Below are positions 21,909 through 30,061 of a DNA stretch of 34,565 nucleotides, in pieces; the first letter of the stretch is position 1, and each line of letters opens with the position of its first letter. The position numbers and the translations under genes are program-made. The DNA is from Planctomycetota bacterium (GTDB lineage: Bacteria > Planctomycetota > Phycisphaerae > Phycisphaerales > SM1A02), in the NCBI GenBank assembly GCA_016872915.1, contig VGYQ01000022.1:1-34565 (forward strand), read 5' to 3'. Under the pieces are notes generated by a model. It was given only the letters and a program-made list of their open reading frames with translations. It was not told the DNA's origin and made no database searches.

Positions 21909-22803
21909 AGCGGCATTCTCCATCGTCGCCGGGTTGTTGTGGAGTTGCATCGCGGTTTCCTGTGCTTCGCCGCCAGGAGTTTCGCAGCCCGATGGTCCTG
22001 CGCCCACTGCGCAGCAGTGGGCACAGACGCAGGAACGTCGCGCTGCCGCTGTTCCGTCGCTCTCGCTTCGTGGTCATGCGGACTTTGAGTGGCGAGACTC
22101 TGCTGGGCAACACTTCGATGACGGTGACTTCGACATCATTTTTCGCGCACCGAGCGAACTCTGCCTGCGCCTTTCCAAACTGGGGCAGAAGGTGCTGTGG
22201 ATCGGTGCGGGGGGCGGGCAGGCGTGGGTGATCTTCCTGAATGAGAAGCCTGTGCGTGCGGTCCATCGTTTGGTGCAGCCAGCGGGACGTGCGCCGGAGC
22301 GCCCGCCGGCGGGGCTCGGCGACTCAATGCCCGGGATTGAGCGCTTCTTTGATCCTGACCGATTGACGGAGGCGCTTGGCATCGGGCGTGCGAATGCGGC
22401 CGATGTGCAGTCCATTCTGTGGGACGGTGGGCGTGCCGCATGGGCAGTTTTGCTGCCCGGTCGACGCGTGTTTGTCCGTGGGGAGAGTTTGCTGCCCATC
22501 GGCATGGAGTGGCTCGATGCATCGGGAGCGGTCACGGCAAGTTGCACACTGGGTGCGTTTGAGTGGTTGCGGAGCGAGCAGGCGATCGCTGCTTCGGAAT
22601 CAACGAAGCCGCTCGTGCCAACCCGCATCCGCATCGAAGTGTGGAGTGGCGGACGGAAGCGTGAGCAGGGCAATCCCGATGGTGTTCTGCAGCTTGCTGC
22701 GGGGGAACCGACGGATGCATCGGCTCGCATGAAGCCACAGATGTTTTCTTGGGACGATGTCCGTGGGTCGACGCGTCCGGAGGTGATTGTCGCATGGGAG
22801 TGA
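21901..22803 (+). CDS. Putative lipoprotein, possibly LolA/LolB-like fold
   Basis: 300 residues. It opens with a short signal (MCKAAFSIVAGLLWS) and an imperfect lipobox AVSC with Cys21 as the probable lipidated residue, so an outer- or inner-membrane lipoprotein facing the periplasm is expected. The following part (LSLRGHADFEWRDSAGQHFD, then DFDIIFRAPSELCLRL and VLWIGAGGGQAWVIF) alternates short beta strands. Its order resembles LolA/LolB-like lipid-handling half-barrels; this is a weak pattern match, not an identification. ATG 21901 overlaps the upstream gene by eight bases, and the 3' end overlaps the RDD gene by ten. The longer open frame upstream of 21901 is ignored because it runs over the previous gene. 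Confidence 0.7.
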   Translation: MCKAAFSIVAGLLWSCIAVSCASPPGVSQPDGPAPTAQQWAQTQERRAAAVPSLSLRGHADFEWRDSAGQHFDDGDFDIIFRAPSELCLRLSKLGQKVLWIGAGGGQAWVIFLNEKPVRAVHRLVQPAGRAPERPPAGLGDSMPGIERFFDPDRLTEALGIGRANAADVQSILWDGGRAAWAVLLPGRRVFVRGESLLPIGMEWLDASGAVTASCTLGAFEWLRSEQAIAASESTKPLVPTRIRIEVWSGGRKREQGNPDGVLQLAAGEPTDASARMKPQMFSWDDVRGSTRPEVIVAWE

Positions 22804-24305
22804 CTGCACGGCTTGTGTGTCGCGTGTTGGGTGTCTTGCTCGCTCGTTGTTCAGGACTGCGGGCGATTGGTGTGGCAGGGTGCATGGTGCTGGCGGTCGC
22901 TGCGCGTGCGGATACACCGCGCGAGTTGGTCGCTGCAAGCAGCGGAACTCATGTCTGGGTTGCGATACCAATCGATGGTGGCTGCAAGCTTGTGCACCAT
23001 GCGTCCGCGATGGAAGGATCCTTTTGCCGAAGCGTCGTGCAGCTTGAGCGTCTGCCGCAGGCACTCGTTGCATCGGGCTCTGCGCTCACCATCATCATGC
23101 CTGCCTCTGGACAGCCTGCGAGTCATGCAGTGTTTGCGCTTTCCACGGAGCGCAACCCCGCCACGGGCGCGTTCTTCTATCGACCCGCCGGGCGGCTGGA
23201 TGTGCTGGCGAGTGCGCCAAGCGGTGGGACATTCGCTGGCGCAGCAACGGATGGCAGCAGCATCTGGGTGCTGCAGCATGATTCGCCCATGTCGTTGCTT
23301 CGACTTGAGCCAACAGACTGGGCGGTGGAACCGCTGCCGACCGAGCGTGCCGGTACGTCTCTTGCGACATGGTCCGATGGCGCAGCGCAAGTGCCTGCGC
23401 TTGCGTTGGCAGAGGGGGGCGATCTCCTGCTGTGGCAGAGGCGAGCGGCATCGGATTGGCGCGAGACGCGCTGGCCCGGCGCAGCACGCGAGGAATGGTC
23501 GGTGGTGCAGGGGTCATCGCGCCCAACGCTTCTTGTGCGAGAGAGTGGTGGTCTTCGGATCGTCTACCCCACGCCGACGGGGGTGCGCATGCTTGCGACC
23601 ATGGCGATGCCAGTCGAACCGTGGGCGATTGTCGGCGTTGGCGACGGACTTCGGCTTCTTACGGTTGCAGCGGACGGTGCGGTCCGAGTGGCGCCGATCG
23701 ATCCGCTGACTGGATCTGCGGGCGAGGCCGCGGCGCTCGAGCCGCAGCCCACGACCACAAGTTTGTGGCTTCATCTGCCGATCATCGGTGCAGTCACGAT
23801 CGCGATGCTGCTCGCGGGCTTCATCATTCGTCCGCCGATGAAGGCTCCGCGACACCTGCCGCCCGAGTGGATGCCGCTGCCGATGGCGCGGCGCGCGCTT
23901 GCGCTGATGGTCGACTTGCTCCCGGGCGCGGGTGTCTCACTCGCGGTGACGGAGTGCCGTGTTGGGGACCTTCTTGTCATGCCCGCTTGGACGCCAGACA
24001 TTGGGCAGTCTGCACCAGCCGCCCTGATGATTGCCGTGGCAACTGCATGGTGTCTGGTGTTTGAGACGGTTCTTTCGACCACGCCGGGCAAGCGCTTGAT
24101 GGGTGCACGTGTGCTCGGCATCGATGCCGAAGGTCCGCTCGAGTCCGCGGGCGCGCTTCGAAGAGCGATTCGTGCGCTGCTCAAGGGGGTCGTGCTGTTC
24201 GCGCCAGCTCTCGGGTTCTTGGCGTTCGTGCATCCACTTCAGCAGGGGTTGCCAGAAACGCTGACGCGGACCATTCTGGTTCAAGCGCGACCGCAGCGCG
24301 GGTAA
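22794..24305 (+). CDS. RDD-domain membrane protein with large extracytoplasmic propeller-like domain
   Basis: 503 residues from ATG 22794, supported by GGAGGTGA eight bases upstream. Order of parts: a signal or anchor segment (about 5-40, ending VAARA); about 300 residues of repeating short beta motifs ending in small-residue/aromatic strands (HVWVAIPID, SIWVLQHD, LLLWQRRA, PTLLVRESGGLRIVYP), which look like an irregular beta-propeller; a membrane helix (about 335-358); then a C-terminal RDD domain. The RDD hallmarks are RRALALMVDLLP (the R-D pair) and TTPGKRLMGARVLGIDAEG, with two or three further helices. RDD proteins are poorly understood, and some are linked to ion or metabolite transport. 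It is the last gene of the tyrS-strand cluster and convergent with zwf. Confidence 0.8.
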   Translation: MGVTARLVCRVLGVLLARCSGLRAIGVAGCMVLAVAARADTPRELVAASSGTHVWVAIPIDGGCKLVHHASAMEGSFCRSVVQLERLPQALVASGSALTIIMPASGQPASHAVFALSTERNPATGAFFYRPAGRLDVLASAPSGGTFAGAATDGSSIWVLQHDSPMSLLRLEPTDWAVEPLPTERAGTSLATWSDGAAQVPALALAEGGDLLLWQRRAASDWRETRWPGAAREEWSVVQGSSRPTLLVRESGGLRIVYPTPTGVRMLATMAMPVEPWAIVGVGDGLRLLTVAADGAVRVAPIDPLTGSAGEAAALEPQPTTTSLWLHLPIIGAVTIAMLLAGFIIRPPMKAPRHLPPEWMPLPMARRALALMVDLLPGAGVSLAVTECRVGDLLVMPAWTPDIGQSAPAALMIAVATAWCLVFETVLSTTPGKRLMGARVLGIDAEGPLESAGALRRAIRALLKGVVLFAPALGFLAFVHPLQQGLPETLTRTILVQARPQRG

Positions 24306-24337
24306 ACCCCGCAGTACGAGTTGCCTCGCGGCGCCTT

Positions 24338-25726
24338 TTACTTCGCAGCAATGCGCGGCGAGTGCCAGCCACCGGCAGGGAGCAGCGATTCGTTGGCAAT
24401 TTCGGGACCCCACGACCCCGGTTCGTAGGAGTGCGCCGGGACCACGGAACCCAGCACATCATTCACGATACGCCAGCACTCATCGACACCATCCGCGCGT
24501 GCAAAGAGCGTTCCGTCGCCGCGAAGCGCATCGCCGAGCAGACGCTCGTAGGGGGTCATCTCGTCATGCTGCTGATCGATCGCAAGAAGTTCGATGGGCT
24601 CACCGACCATTCGTTCGCCGTCTACCTTCACATTGGCGTCCAAGCCAACTTCGATGCGCGGCGTCAGTTGGAAACGGAAGCAATTGTGCGGGGGATGCAC
24701 GGGTTCGCTGAAGACCACCTGTGGTGGTCGGTGCAGTTCCACTCGGACCTCCGTTGCACTGCACGGCATGTGCTTTCCTGCCCGAAGGTAAATCGGCACA
24801 CCGGACCAACGCCAGTTGTCGATCTGGAGGCGTGCCGCCGCATATGTTTCGGTGGTGGAATCGGGCTTGACGCCCGGCTCTTGCAGAAAGCCACGGAACT
24901 GGCCACGGACCAAGTCCGTTGGCTTCAATGTTCGCACGGCGCGGAAGAGTTTCACCTGTTCATCGCGGGTGCGCTCCGTGTCCTGCCAGTCGGGCACCTC
25001 CATGCAGAGGAATCCCAGCACCTGCATCAGATGATTCTGGACGACATCGCGCAGCGCTCCTGTCGCGTCATAAAACGAACCACGCCCCTCCACGCCAAAG
25101 GACTCAGCCATCGTGACCTGAATCTGCCGAACGTGATGGCGGTTCCAAATTGGTTCCAGGAACGCGTTGGCGAATCGGAAGTACAGGATGTTCTGGACAG
25201 CCTCCTTCCCGAGGTAGTGATCGATGCGGAAGATCGATCGCTCGTCGAACACCTCATGCAAATGCGTGTTGAGTTCCGATGCGCTCGCACGGTCATGACC
25301 GAATGGCTTTTCAACGACCACGCGCGCCCCCTTCGCGCAGCCGGACTCCGAGAGGTGCCCGCAGACGGGGCCGAACAAAGAGGGTGGAATCGCGAGGTAG
25401 TGGAGCGGCGCCTTGGCATCTCCGAGCGCCTGCCGAACCTGTGTAAACGTCTTCGGATCGGCGTAGTCGCCATCGACGTACCGCAGCAGGGAGCACAGTT
25501 TCCCAAACGCTGCTTCATCCACGCCGCCACCAAACTTCGTGATGCCATCGCGAGCGCGTTCCTTCAACTGGTCCAGCGTCATGCCACTCTTGGCGACGCC
25601 GACCACTGGAACACGGAGCACGTTGCGGCGTACAAGGGCCTGCAGTGCTGCAAAAGTCTTTTTGTGTGCCAGATCGCCGGTTGCACCAAAGAAGACCAGC
25701 GCGTCCGAAGGCGCAGAGGCGGTCAT
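24338..25726 (-). CDS. zwf: Glucose-6-phosphate 1-dehydrogenase
   Basis: First oxidative step of the pentose phosphate pathway: glucose-6-phosphate to 6-phosphogluconolactone with NAD(P)+. 462 residues. The N-terminal dinucleotide motif is [12 protein letters not shown]. The substrate signature is RIDHYLGKE, and the region holding the catalytic His is [16 protein letters not shown]. The C-terminal part has [23 protein letters not shown] and ...EPGSWGP. The start lies three bases after the gnd stop, so the two are one transcription unit. The usual lactonase gene pgl is not between them or in the window. Cofactor preference cannot be settled from the motif alone. Confidence 0.97.
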   Translation of the reverse strand: MTASAPSDALVFFGATGDLAHKKTFAALQALVRRNVLRVPVVGVAKSGMTLDQLKERARDGITKFGGGVDEAAFGKLCSLLRYVDGDYADPKTFTQVRQALGDAKAPLHYLAIPPSLFGPVCGHLSESGCAKGARVVVEKPFGHDRASASELNTHLHEVFDERSIFRIDHYLGKEAVQNILYFRFANAFLEPIWNRHHVRQIQVTMAESFGVEGRGSFYDATGALRDVVQNHLMQVLGFLCMEVPDWQDTERTRDEQVKLFRAVRTLKPTDLVRGQFRGFLQEPGVKPDSTTETYAAARLQIDNWRWSGVPIYLRAGKHMPCSATEVRVELHRPPQVVFSEPVHPPHNCFRFQLTPRIEVGLDANVKVDGERMVGEPIELLAIDQQHDEMTPYERLLGDALRGDGTLFARADGVDECWRIVNDVLGSVVPAHSYEPGSWGPEIANESLLPAGGWHSPRIAAK

Positions 25727-25729
25727 GGT

Positions 25730-26755
25730 TTAGTGCGCCCTCTCGCCTTCAGGCTTTTCGAGATGACCGCCGAAGCCCATACGCATGGCAGAACAGACCT
25801 TGTTTGCAAAGTCCGCATTGCCGCGGCTCTCAAAGCGGTCCATGAGTGCTGCGCTGAGCACATGGGTGGGGACACCTTCATCGATGGCGGCAAGAATGGT
25901 CCAGCGACCTTCGCCCGAGTCGGACACTCGCCCGGCGAAGCGCGCAAGATCCTTGTCGCCCGCGAACGCTTGCGCGGTGAGGTCGAGCAGCCACGATGCG
26001 ATCACGCTGCCGCGGCGCCACACCTCCGTCACCTCGGCGAGATCAAACTGATACTGGTAGTTCTCAGGGTCGCGCAGCGGAGTGGTCTCCGCATCCTGTT
26101 CGCGCGTGTGCAGTCCTGCATCGGCATGCTTGAGAATGTTGAGGCCCTCGGCGTATGCCGCCATGATGCCGTACTCGATGCCGTTGTGCACCATCTTGAC
26201 AAAATGCCCCGCGCCGGATGGTCCGCAGTGGAGGTAGCCCTGATCGGCCGTACCTCGCGAGCCCCGACCAGGGGTCGGCGGTGCAGCCGCCTTGCCTGGA
26301 GCGAGCGCCGAAAAGATCGGATCGAGGCGCGCCACCGCCACTTTCTCGCCGCCGATCATCTGCGAATACCCGCGCTCGAGCCCCCACACGCCACCCGACG
26401 TCCCGCAGTCGACGTAGTGGATGCCGCGCGGAGCGAGTTCCTTCGCGCGTCGAATGTCATCCTTGTAGTAGGAGTTGCCGCCGTCAATGATCGCATCGTC
26501 CTTGGACAGCAGTGGCGCAAGTTCATGAATCGTGGTGTCCACGAATGCGGCCGGAATCATCAGCCACACATGCCGTGGCCCCTTCAGTTTGCTCACCAGA
26601 TCCTGCAGGCTCGTGGCACCCTTCGCACCCGCTTTGACAAGTGTGGCGACTGCCTCTGCACTGCGGTCGTACACGACAACTTCATGTCCCGCGCGCAGCA
26701 ATCGCTGCGTCATGTTGGCGCCCATTCGGCCGAGTCCGATCATTCCAAGTTGCAT
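25730..26755 (-). CDS. gnd: 6-phosphogluconate dehydrogenase, decarboxylating (short form)
   Basis: Oxidises and decarboxylates 6-phosphogluconate to ribulose-5-phosphate. 341 residues, so it is the short, single-length form rather than the ~470-residue E. coli type. The Rossmann motif is GLGRMGANM. The second-strand end reads VVVYDRS; an acidic residue here often favours NAD+ over NADP+, which is only suggestive. Substrate motifs are IIDGGNSYYKDD and CGPSGAGHFVKMVHNGIEYG, which contains the catalytic Lys. A short Ala/Pro/Gly-rich stretch (about residues 155-172) is inserted before the CGPSG block. ATG 26755 has AGGA upstream. The promoter must lie in the 261-base gap shared with the divergent pilB. 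Confidence 0.95.
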   Translation of the reverse strand: MQLGMIGLGRMGANMTQRLLRAGHEVVVYDRSAEAVATLVKAGAKGATSLQDLVSKLKGPRHVWLMIPAAFVDTTIHELAPLLSKDDAIIDGGNSYYKDDIRRAKELAPRGIHYVDCGTSGGVWGLERGYSQMIGGEKVAVARLDPIFSALAPGKAAAPPTPGRGSRGTADQGYLHCGPSGAGHFVKMVHNGIEYGIMAAYAEGLNILKHADAGLHTREQDAETTPLRDPENYQYQFDLAEVTEVWRRGSVIASWLLDLTAQAFAGDKDLARFAGRVSDSGEGRWTILAAIDEGVPTHVLSAALMDRFESRGNADFANKVCSAMRMGFGGHLEKPEGERAH

Positions 26756-27016
26756 GGTGTGTGTCCTAGGTTGGTCTCTGTTCGATCAGCCATCGCGCGC
26801 CTGTCCAAGTTGCTCAACATTTGTGCCTGGTCGAAGGGGGGAAGACTATACAGGAGGAAGATGAAATCGTGTTATGTTCCTCTCTGGAAGCTCCCTCAAC
26901 CCTGCGGTGGCGCTCGAAGGACTCGCTCTAGGCCATGTTCCTGCATTCTTTCGCCGATGTGGTGCGCGTTGCAACCTTCTGCCGTACATTCTGATGCCGC
27001 ACGATTGGAGTGATCA
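26756..27016. other. Divergent gnd / pilB intergenic region
   Basis: A 261-base gap between two divergent units. It must contain the promoters of gnd-zwf (minus) and of the pilus cluster (plus). It holds a -10-like TATAGT on the minus strand near 26846-26851, a full AGGAGG (26852-26857) before a 50-codon frame, and the ten-base motif CGTACATTCT (26983-26992), which recurs before the second pilB. No convincing -35 partner was found for any of these. Confidence 0.4.
26861..27013 (+). CDS. Possible 50-codon leader/small protein upstream of pilB
   Basis: A short frame of 50 codons starts at ATG 26861 with AGGAGG three bases upstream, the strongest Shine-Dalgarno match in this gap. It ends in TGA at 27011-27013, three bases before and in the same frame as the TTG start of the pilus ATPase. 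The product (MKSCYVPLWKLPQPCGGARR...) is rich in Cys, Arg and Pro and resembles nothing I know. It could be a leader peptide that couples translation into pilB, or a chance frame. Spacing to the ribosome site is short, and base composition alone cannot decide. Confidence 0.3.
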   Translation: MKSCYVPLWKLPQPCGGARRTRSRPCSCILSPMWCALQPSAVHSDAARLE

Positions 27017-28774
27017 TTGGCCCGCAAAGAACGGAAAAAACTCGGAGATCTGCTGATCGAAGCAGGCGTCGCCACGGCTGATAAGGTCGGGGAGGCTGCA
27101 GCTGCTGCAAAGGGATCGCGGCGCCGAATCGGCGAAGTGCTGGTGGAGATGTCCGCATGCTCCGACGAAGATGTCGCGCGTGCGCTCGGCAAGCAGTTCG
27201 GATTGGAATTCGTCAACCTCGATCGGCCTGAGGGGCTCAACCGCGTCAACAAGAAACTGCTGACTGATGACATCATCAAGAAGTACCTGATCCTGCCGCT
27301 TGATGAGAAGACTGGGAACACCATGCGCATCCTGATCCATGATCCGATGGATCTCGATGCGCTGACTGCACTTCAGTTTCGCCTGAATTGCCAGTTCGAG
27401 AAGTTCATCACGAGCCGTACCCAACTTCGCTCATTCATCGACAACGGGGGATCTGCGCAGGGGCTTCTCAACAAGATGTCCGTCGTCACCGATTCGGTGA
27501 CAAGGACGCGCGACAGCAGCGTGGAGTCGAGCCGTGATTCATCGCGCGATGCATCGCGCGATGCATCCGTGGACCGCGAGAGCGTCGCCAAAATCGATGA
27601 GGGTGCGATCAAGATTGTGGACCGCATGATCATCCAGGCTGTCACGAACCGGGCAAGTGACATTCATGTCGAGCCGATGAAGGAGTTCGTGCGGCTGCGC
27701 TATCGCATCGACGGTTCCTGCGTCGATATCACCCCCTCGATTCCCAAGAAACTGCAAGGGTCTGTCTTGGCTCGTTTGAAGCTGATGGCGGGGATCAACA
27801 TCGCTGAGAAACGGATCCCACAAGACGGTCGCATCAAGTTCACGGTGGAGGGGTCGCCGATCGATTTTCGAGTGAGTGCCTGCCCGTCTGTGTGGGGTGA
27901 GAGTGTTGTGTTGCGTATTTTGCGGCCGGAATCGGCGCGAATCGGTCTGCTCAACCTGGGACTGCAACAGGACACCCTCGATACGTTCAACAGGGTGATC
28001 CGACGCCCCAACGGCATCTTCCTTGTCACAGGTCCGACGGGATCTGGAAAGACAACCACGTTGTATTCGGCGCTCAACGATCTCAATCGTCCGGACCGCA
28101 AGATCATCACCGCTGAAGACCCGGTGGAGTTCTCCTTCAAGGGAATCAATCAGGTGCAGGTGCGTGAGCACATCGGGCTCACCTTCCCGATCATCCTGAA
28201 GTCCATGCTTCGACAGGCGCCAAACATCATCCTCGTCGGTGAAATCCGAGATCGGGAAGTGGCGGACATCGCCATTCAGGCGGCGTTGACTGGTCACTTG
28301 GTGTTCTCCACGTTGCATACCAACGATGCGCCGAGCGCGATCACGCGTCTCATCGACATGGGGGTGAAGCCCTTCCTTGTGGCGAGTTCGATTCAGGCGG
28401 TGCTTGCCCAGCGGCTCGCACGGATTCTCTGCCCCGAGTGCAAGGTGCCCGACACGGAGCCAGATCCGCGCATGCTCCGTTTGACGGACATCAGCCCCGA
28501 GGATGTCGCCCGTGGCACCATAATGAAGCCTGTCGGATGCCCCAAGTGCTACGGCACCGGTTACAAGGGGCGCCGCGGCGTCTATGAAATGATGATCATG
28601 AATGCCGAAATCCGCGACTTGGCATTCCAACGTTCGACCGTCTCCAAGCTTCGTGGAGCTGCTGTGCGTGCGGGCATGCGAACGCTGCTCGGAGACGGAA
28701 AGATCAAGGTGCTGAAAGGTGAGACCACGTGCGATGAGATTGCGAAGTTCGCACAGTCGGACATGGCCAGTTGA
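27017..28774 (+). CDS. PilB/GspE-type assembly ATPase, first copy
   Basis: Hexameric secretion ATPase that powers pilus or pseudopilus assembly at the inner membrane. 585 residues. The start is TTG, chosen for GGAG six bases upstream and the opening ARKERKKLGDLLIEAG. The N-terminal MshEN-like domain (about 8-130) is divergent: its first half lacks the closing Gln and its second half reads RIGEVLVEMSA...LGKQ. A linker at about 170-192 repeats S-R-D-S/A four times. The ATPase core has ASDIHVEP, RYRIDG, Walker A GPTGSGKT at 339-346, the Asp box EDPVEF, Walker B IILVGEIRD, the His box TGHLVFSTLHTNDAPS and a zinc tetracysteine CPEC...CPKC. Whether it serves a type IV pilus or a type II secretion system cannot be told from the motor alone. 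Confidence 0.9.
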   Translation: MARKERKKLGDLLIEAGVATADKVGEAAAAAKGSRRRIGEVLVEMSACSDEDVARALGKQFGLEFVNLDRPEGLNRVNKKLLTDDIIKKYLILPLDEKTGNTMRILIHDPMDLDALTALQFRLNCQFEKFITSRTQLRSFIDNGGSAQGLLNKMSVVTDSVTRTRDSSVESSRDSSRDASRDASVDRESVAKIDEGAIKIVDRMIIQAVTNRASDIHVEPMKEFVRLRYRIDGSCVDITPSIPKKLQGSVLARLKLMAGINIAEKRIPQDGRIKFTVEGSPIDFRVSACPSVWGESVVLRILRPESARIGLLNLGLQQDTLDTFNRVIRRPNGIFLVTGPTGSGKTTTLYSALNDLNRPDRKIITAEDPVEFSFKGINQVQVREHIGLTFPIILKSMLRQAPNIILVGEIRDREVADIAIQAALTGHLVFSTLHTNDAPSAITRLIDMGVKPFLVASSIQAVLAQRLARILCPECKVPDTEPDPRMLRLTDISPEDVARGTIMKPVGCPKCYGTGYKGRRGVYEMMIMNAEIRDLAFQRSTVSKLRGAAVRAGMRTLLGDGKIKVLKGETTCDEIAKFAQSDMAS

Positions 28775-28775
28775 A

Positions 28776-28792
28776 CGCTCGCTGAGCGAGTG
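28776..28792 (+). other. Small hairpin between pilB and pilT
   Basis: Five Watson-Crick pairs (28778-28782 with 28786-28790) and a three-base loop, extended by a G-U and a C-G pair, lie right after the pilB stop and just before the AAGGAG ribosome site of pilT. It may tune pilT translation or mRNA decay; no U-tract follows, so it is not a terminator. Confidence 0.3.
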
Positions 28793-28803
28793 AAGGAGAC
28801 GAG

Positions 28804-29967
28804 ATGTCATCAGGCGAATCGACCCCATCAACAAAAGTGGCAGCTGCATCGGTCCAAATGGATCGCTTGCTCGACACAGCCGTTCGTCAGGGGGCATCCG
28901 ATCTTCATATCAGTATCGGGCGGCCTCCCACGGTTCGACTGCATGGACGGTTGCGATCGCTTGCGACGAAGGTCCTTGAACCGGAGGACACGATGTCGCT
29001 CATGAAGCAGATCACACCAGAGAGAAATCAGCAGCAACTTCAAGAGCACGGTGGATCAGACTTTGGCATGGCATTCAAGGATCTCGCACGATTTCGAGTC
29101 TCCATTTTCAAGCAGCGCGGTGCTGTGTCGATGGTGCTGCGGCAGATTCCCAACAAACTTTTCACATTTGAGCAGATTGGTCTGCCCGGCATCTGTCTGG
29201 AACTCATTCGCCGCCCGAGAGGCTTGTTCCTTGTCACGGGGCCGACGGGATCAGGCAAGTCAAGTTCGCTCGCCACGATGATCGACATCATCAACAACAC
29301 GCTTGAGCGGCACATCGTGACAGTGGAAGATCCGATCGAGTTTTATCACTTCCATAAAAAGTCAGTTGTGAATCAACGCGAAGTGGGGGAGGATGTGCCG
29401 TCGTTTGCCGAAGCGCTCAAGCGCGTGCTGCGTCAAGATCCCGATGTGATCCTCGTCGGCGAAATGCGCGATCTGGAGACCATCGAAGCAGCCATTCGGG
29501 CGGCGGAGACTGGACACTTGGTGTTTGGCACGCTGCACACCACGGGCGCGGCAGGAACGATCAACCGAATCATCGATGCGTTCCCGACCAATCAGCAGGA
29601 GCAGATCCGCGTACAGCTCTCGACGGCTCTGATTGCCGTCCTGAGTCAAGTTCTGCTCAAGCGGAAGGATGCGCCGGGGCGGGTGGCTGGTTATGAGTTC
29701 CTCATGATCACGCCAGCCATCTCGAACCTGATCCGTGAGAACAAGACGTACCGAATCGACTCTGCGATCCAGACTGGTCGGAAGTTCAGCATGCAGTTGC
29801 TCGACGACCATCTCTGGCGGCTCTATGAAGCAGGCACTATCGACGCCGAGGAAATGATGGACTGTGCCAAGAACCCGGGCGCGATTCGGGACAAAATTCA
29901 TCGTTCTGGCGGCACGGTAGGACGCCCAGAATGGGATGAAAAAGAAGAGGCTGCAAAAGGCGAATAA
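28804..29967 (+). CDS. pilT: Type IV pilus retraction ATPase PilT
   Basis: Hexameric ATPase that depolymerises pili, giving twitching motility. 387 residues. An N-terminal PAS-like domain opens with LLDTAVRQGASDLHISIGRPP. Walker A GPTGSGKS begins at residue 146, the Asp box is in VEDPIEF, and Walker B is VILVGEMRDLETI. The PilT-specific AIRAAETGHLVFGTLHT is present, and residues 305-312 read AISNLIRE, a one-residue variant of the AIRNLIRE retraction motif. This points to a true PilT rather than another PilB. The C-terminus carries an extra charged tail (EWDEKEEAAKGE). ATG 28804 has AAGGAG five bases upstream. Its presence argues that the cluster makes a retractable type IV pilus, not only a secretion pseudopilus. 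Confidence 0.95.
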   Translation: MSSGESTPSTKVAAASVQMDRLLDTAVRQGASDLHISIGRPPTVRLHGRLRSLATKVLEPEDTMSLMKQITPERNQQQLQEHGGSDFGMAFKDLARFRVSIFKQRGAVSMVLRQIPNKLFTFEQIGLPGICLELIRRPRGLFLVTGPTGSGKSSSLATMIDIINNTLERHIVTVEDPIEFYHFHKKSVVNQREVGEDVPSFAEALKRVLRQDPDVILVGEMRDLETIEAAIRAAETGHLVFGTLHTTGAAGTINRIIDAFPTNQQEQIRVQLSTALIAVLSQVLLKRKDAPGRVAGYEFLMITPAISNLIRENKTYRIDSAIQTGRKFSMQLLDDHLWRLYEAGTIDAEEMMDCAKNPGAIRDKIHRSGGTVGRPEWDEKEEAAKGE

Positions 29968-30018
29968 CTGCAAAATAACGTATCGAAAGTCCGTTGGCAG
30001 AATTATTGAGCCGATTTT

Positions 30019-30034
30019 GCATGGTTTCCCATGC
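30019..30034. promoter_or_regulatory. Inverted repeat upstream of the second pilB
   Basis: A perfect 6-bp inverted repeat, GCATGG and CCATGC around TTTC, sits in the 94-base, relatively AT-rich gap between pilT and the second pilB, 27 bases before the start codon. It could be a small operator or an RNA hairpin near the ribosome site. The motif CGTACATTCT follows at 30040-30049. Confidence 0.3.
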
Positions 30035-30061
30035 TTGGTCGTACATTCTTGAGGTCATAGC

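Noticed and set aside
26958-26974. Sigma-54-like TGG...TTGCAA before the first pilB
   Set aside because: Only eight bases separate GG from GC instead of ten, so it cannot be a proper -24/-12 promoter.
24362-27013. Very long open frame on the plus strand opposite zwf and gnd
   Set aside because: It is a shadow of the high third-position GC of the two minus-strand genes. The translation is His/Arg/Cys-rich with no domain, while both opposite proteins are full-length known enzymes. Only its last 51 codons, in the true gap, are discussed separately.
26874-27056. Second short frame in the gnd-pilB gap
   Set aside because: It overlaps the pilB start in another frame and has no ribosome site before its ATG; codon style is not convincing.
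29990-30010. Sigma-54-like element (TTGGCAG, then TTGAG) before the second pilB
   Set aside because: The spacing of the GG and downstream G is right, but the invariant GC of the -12 element is GA here, so it does not meet the minimum consensus.
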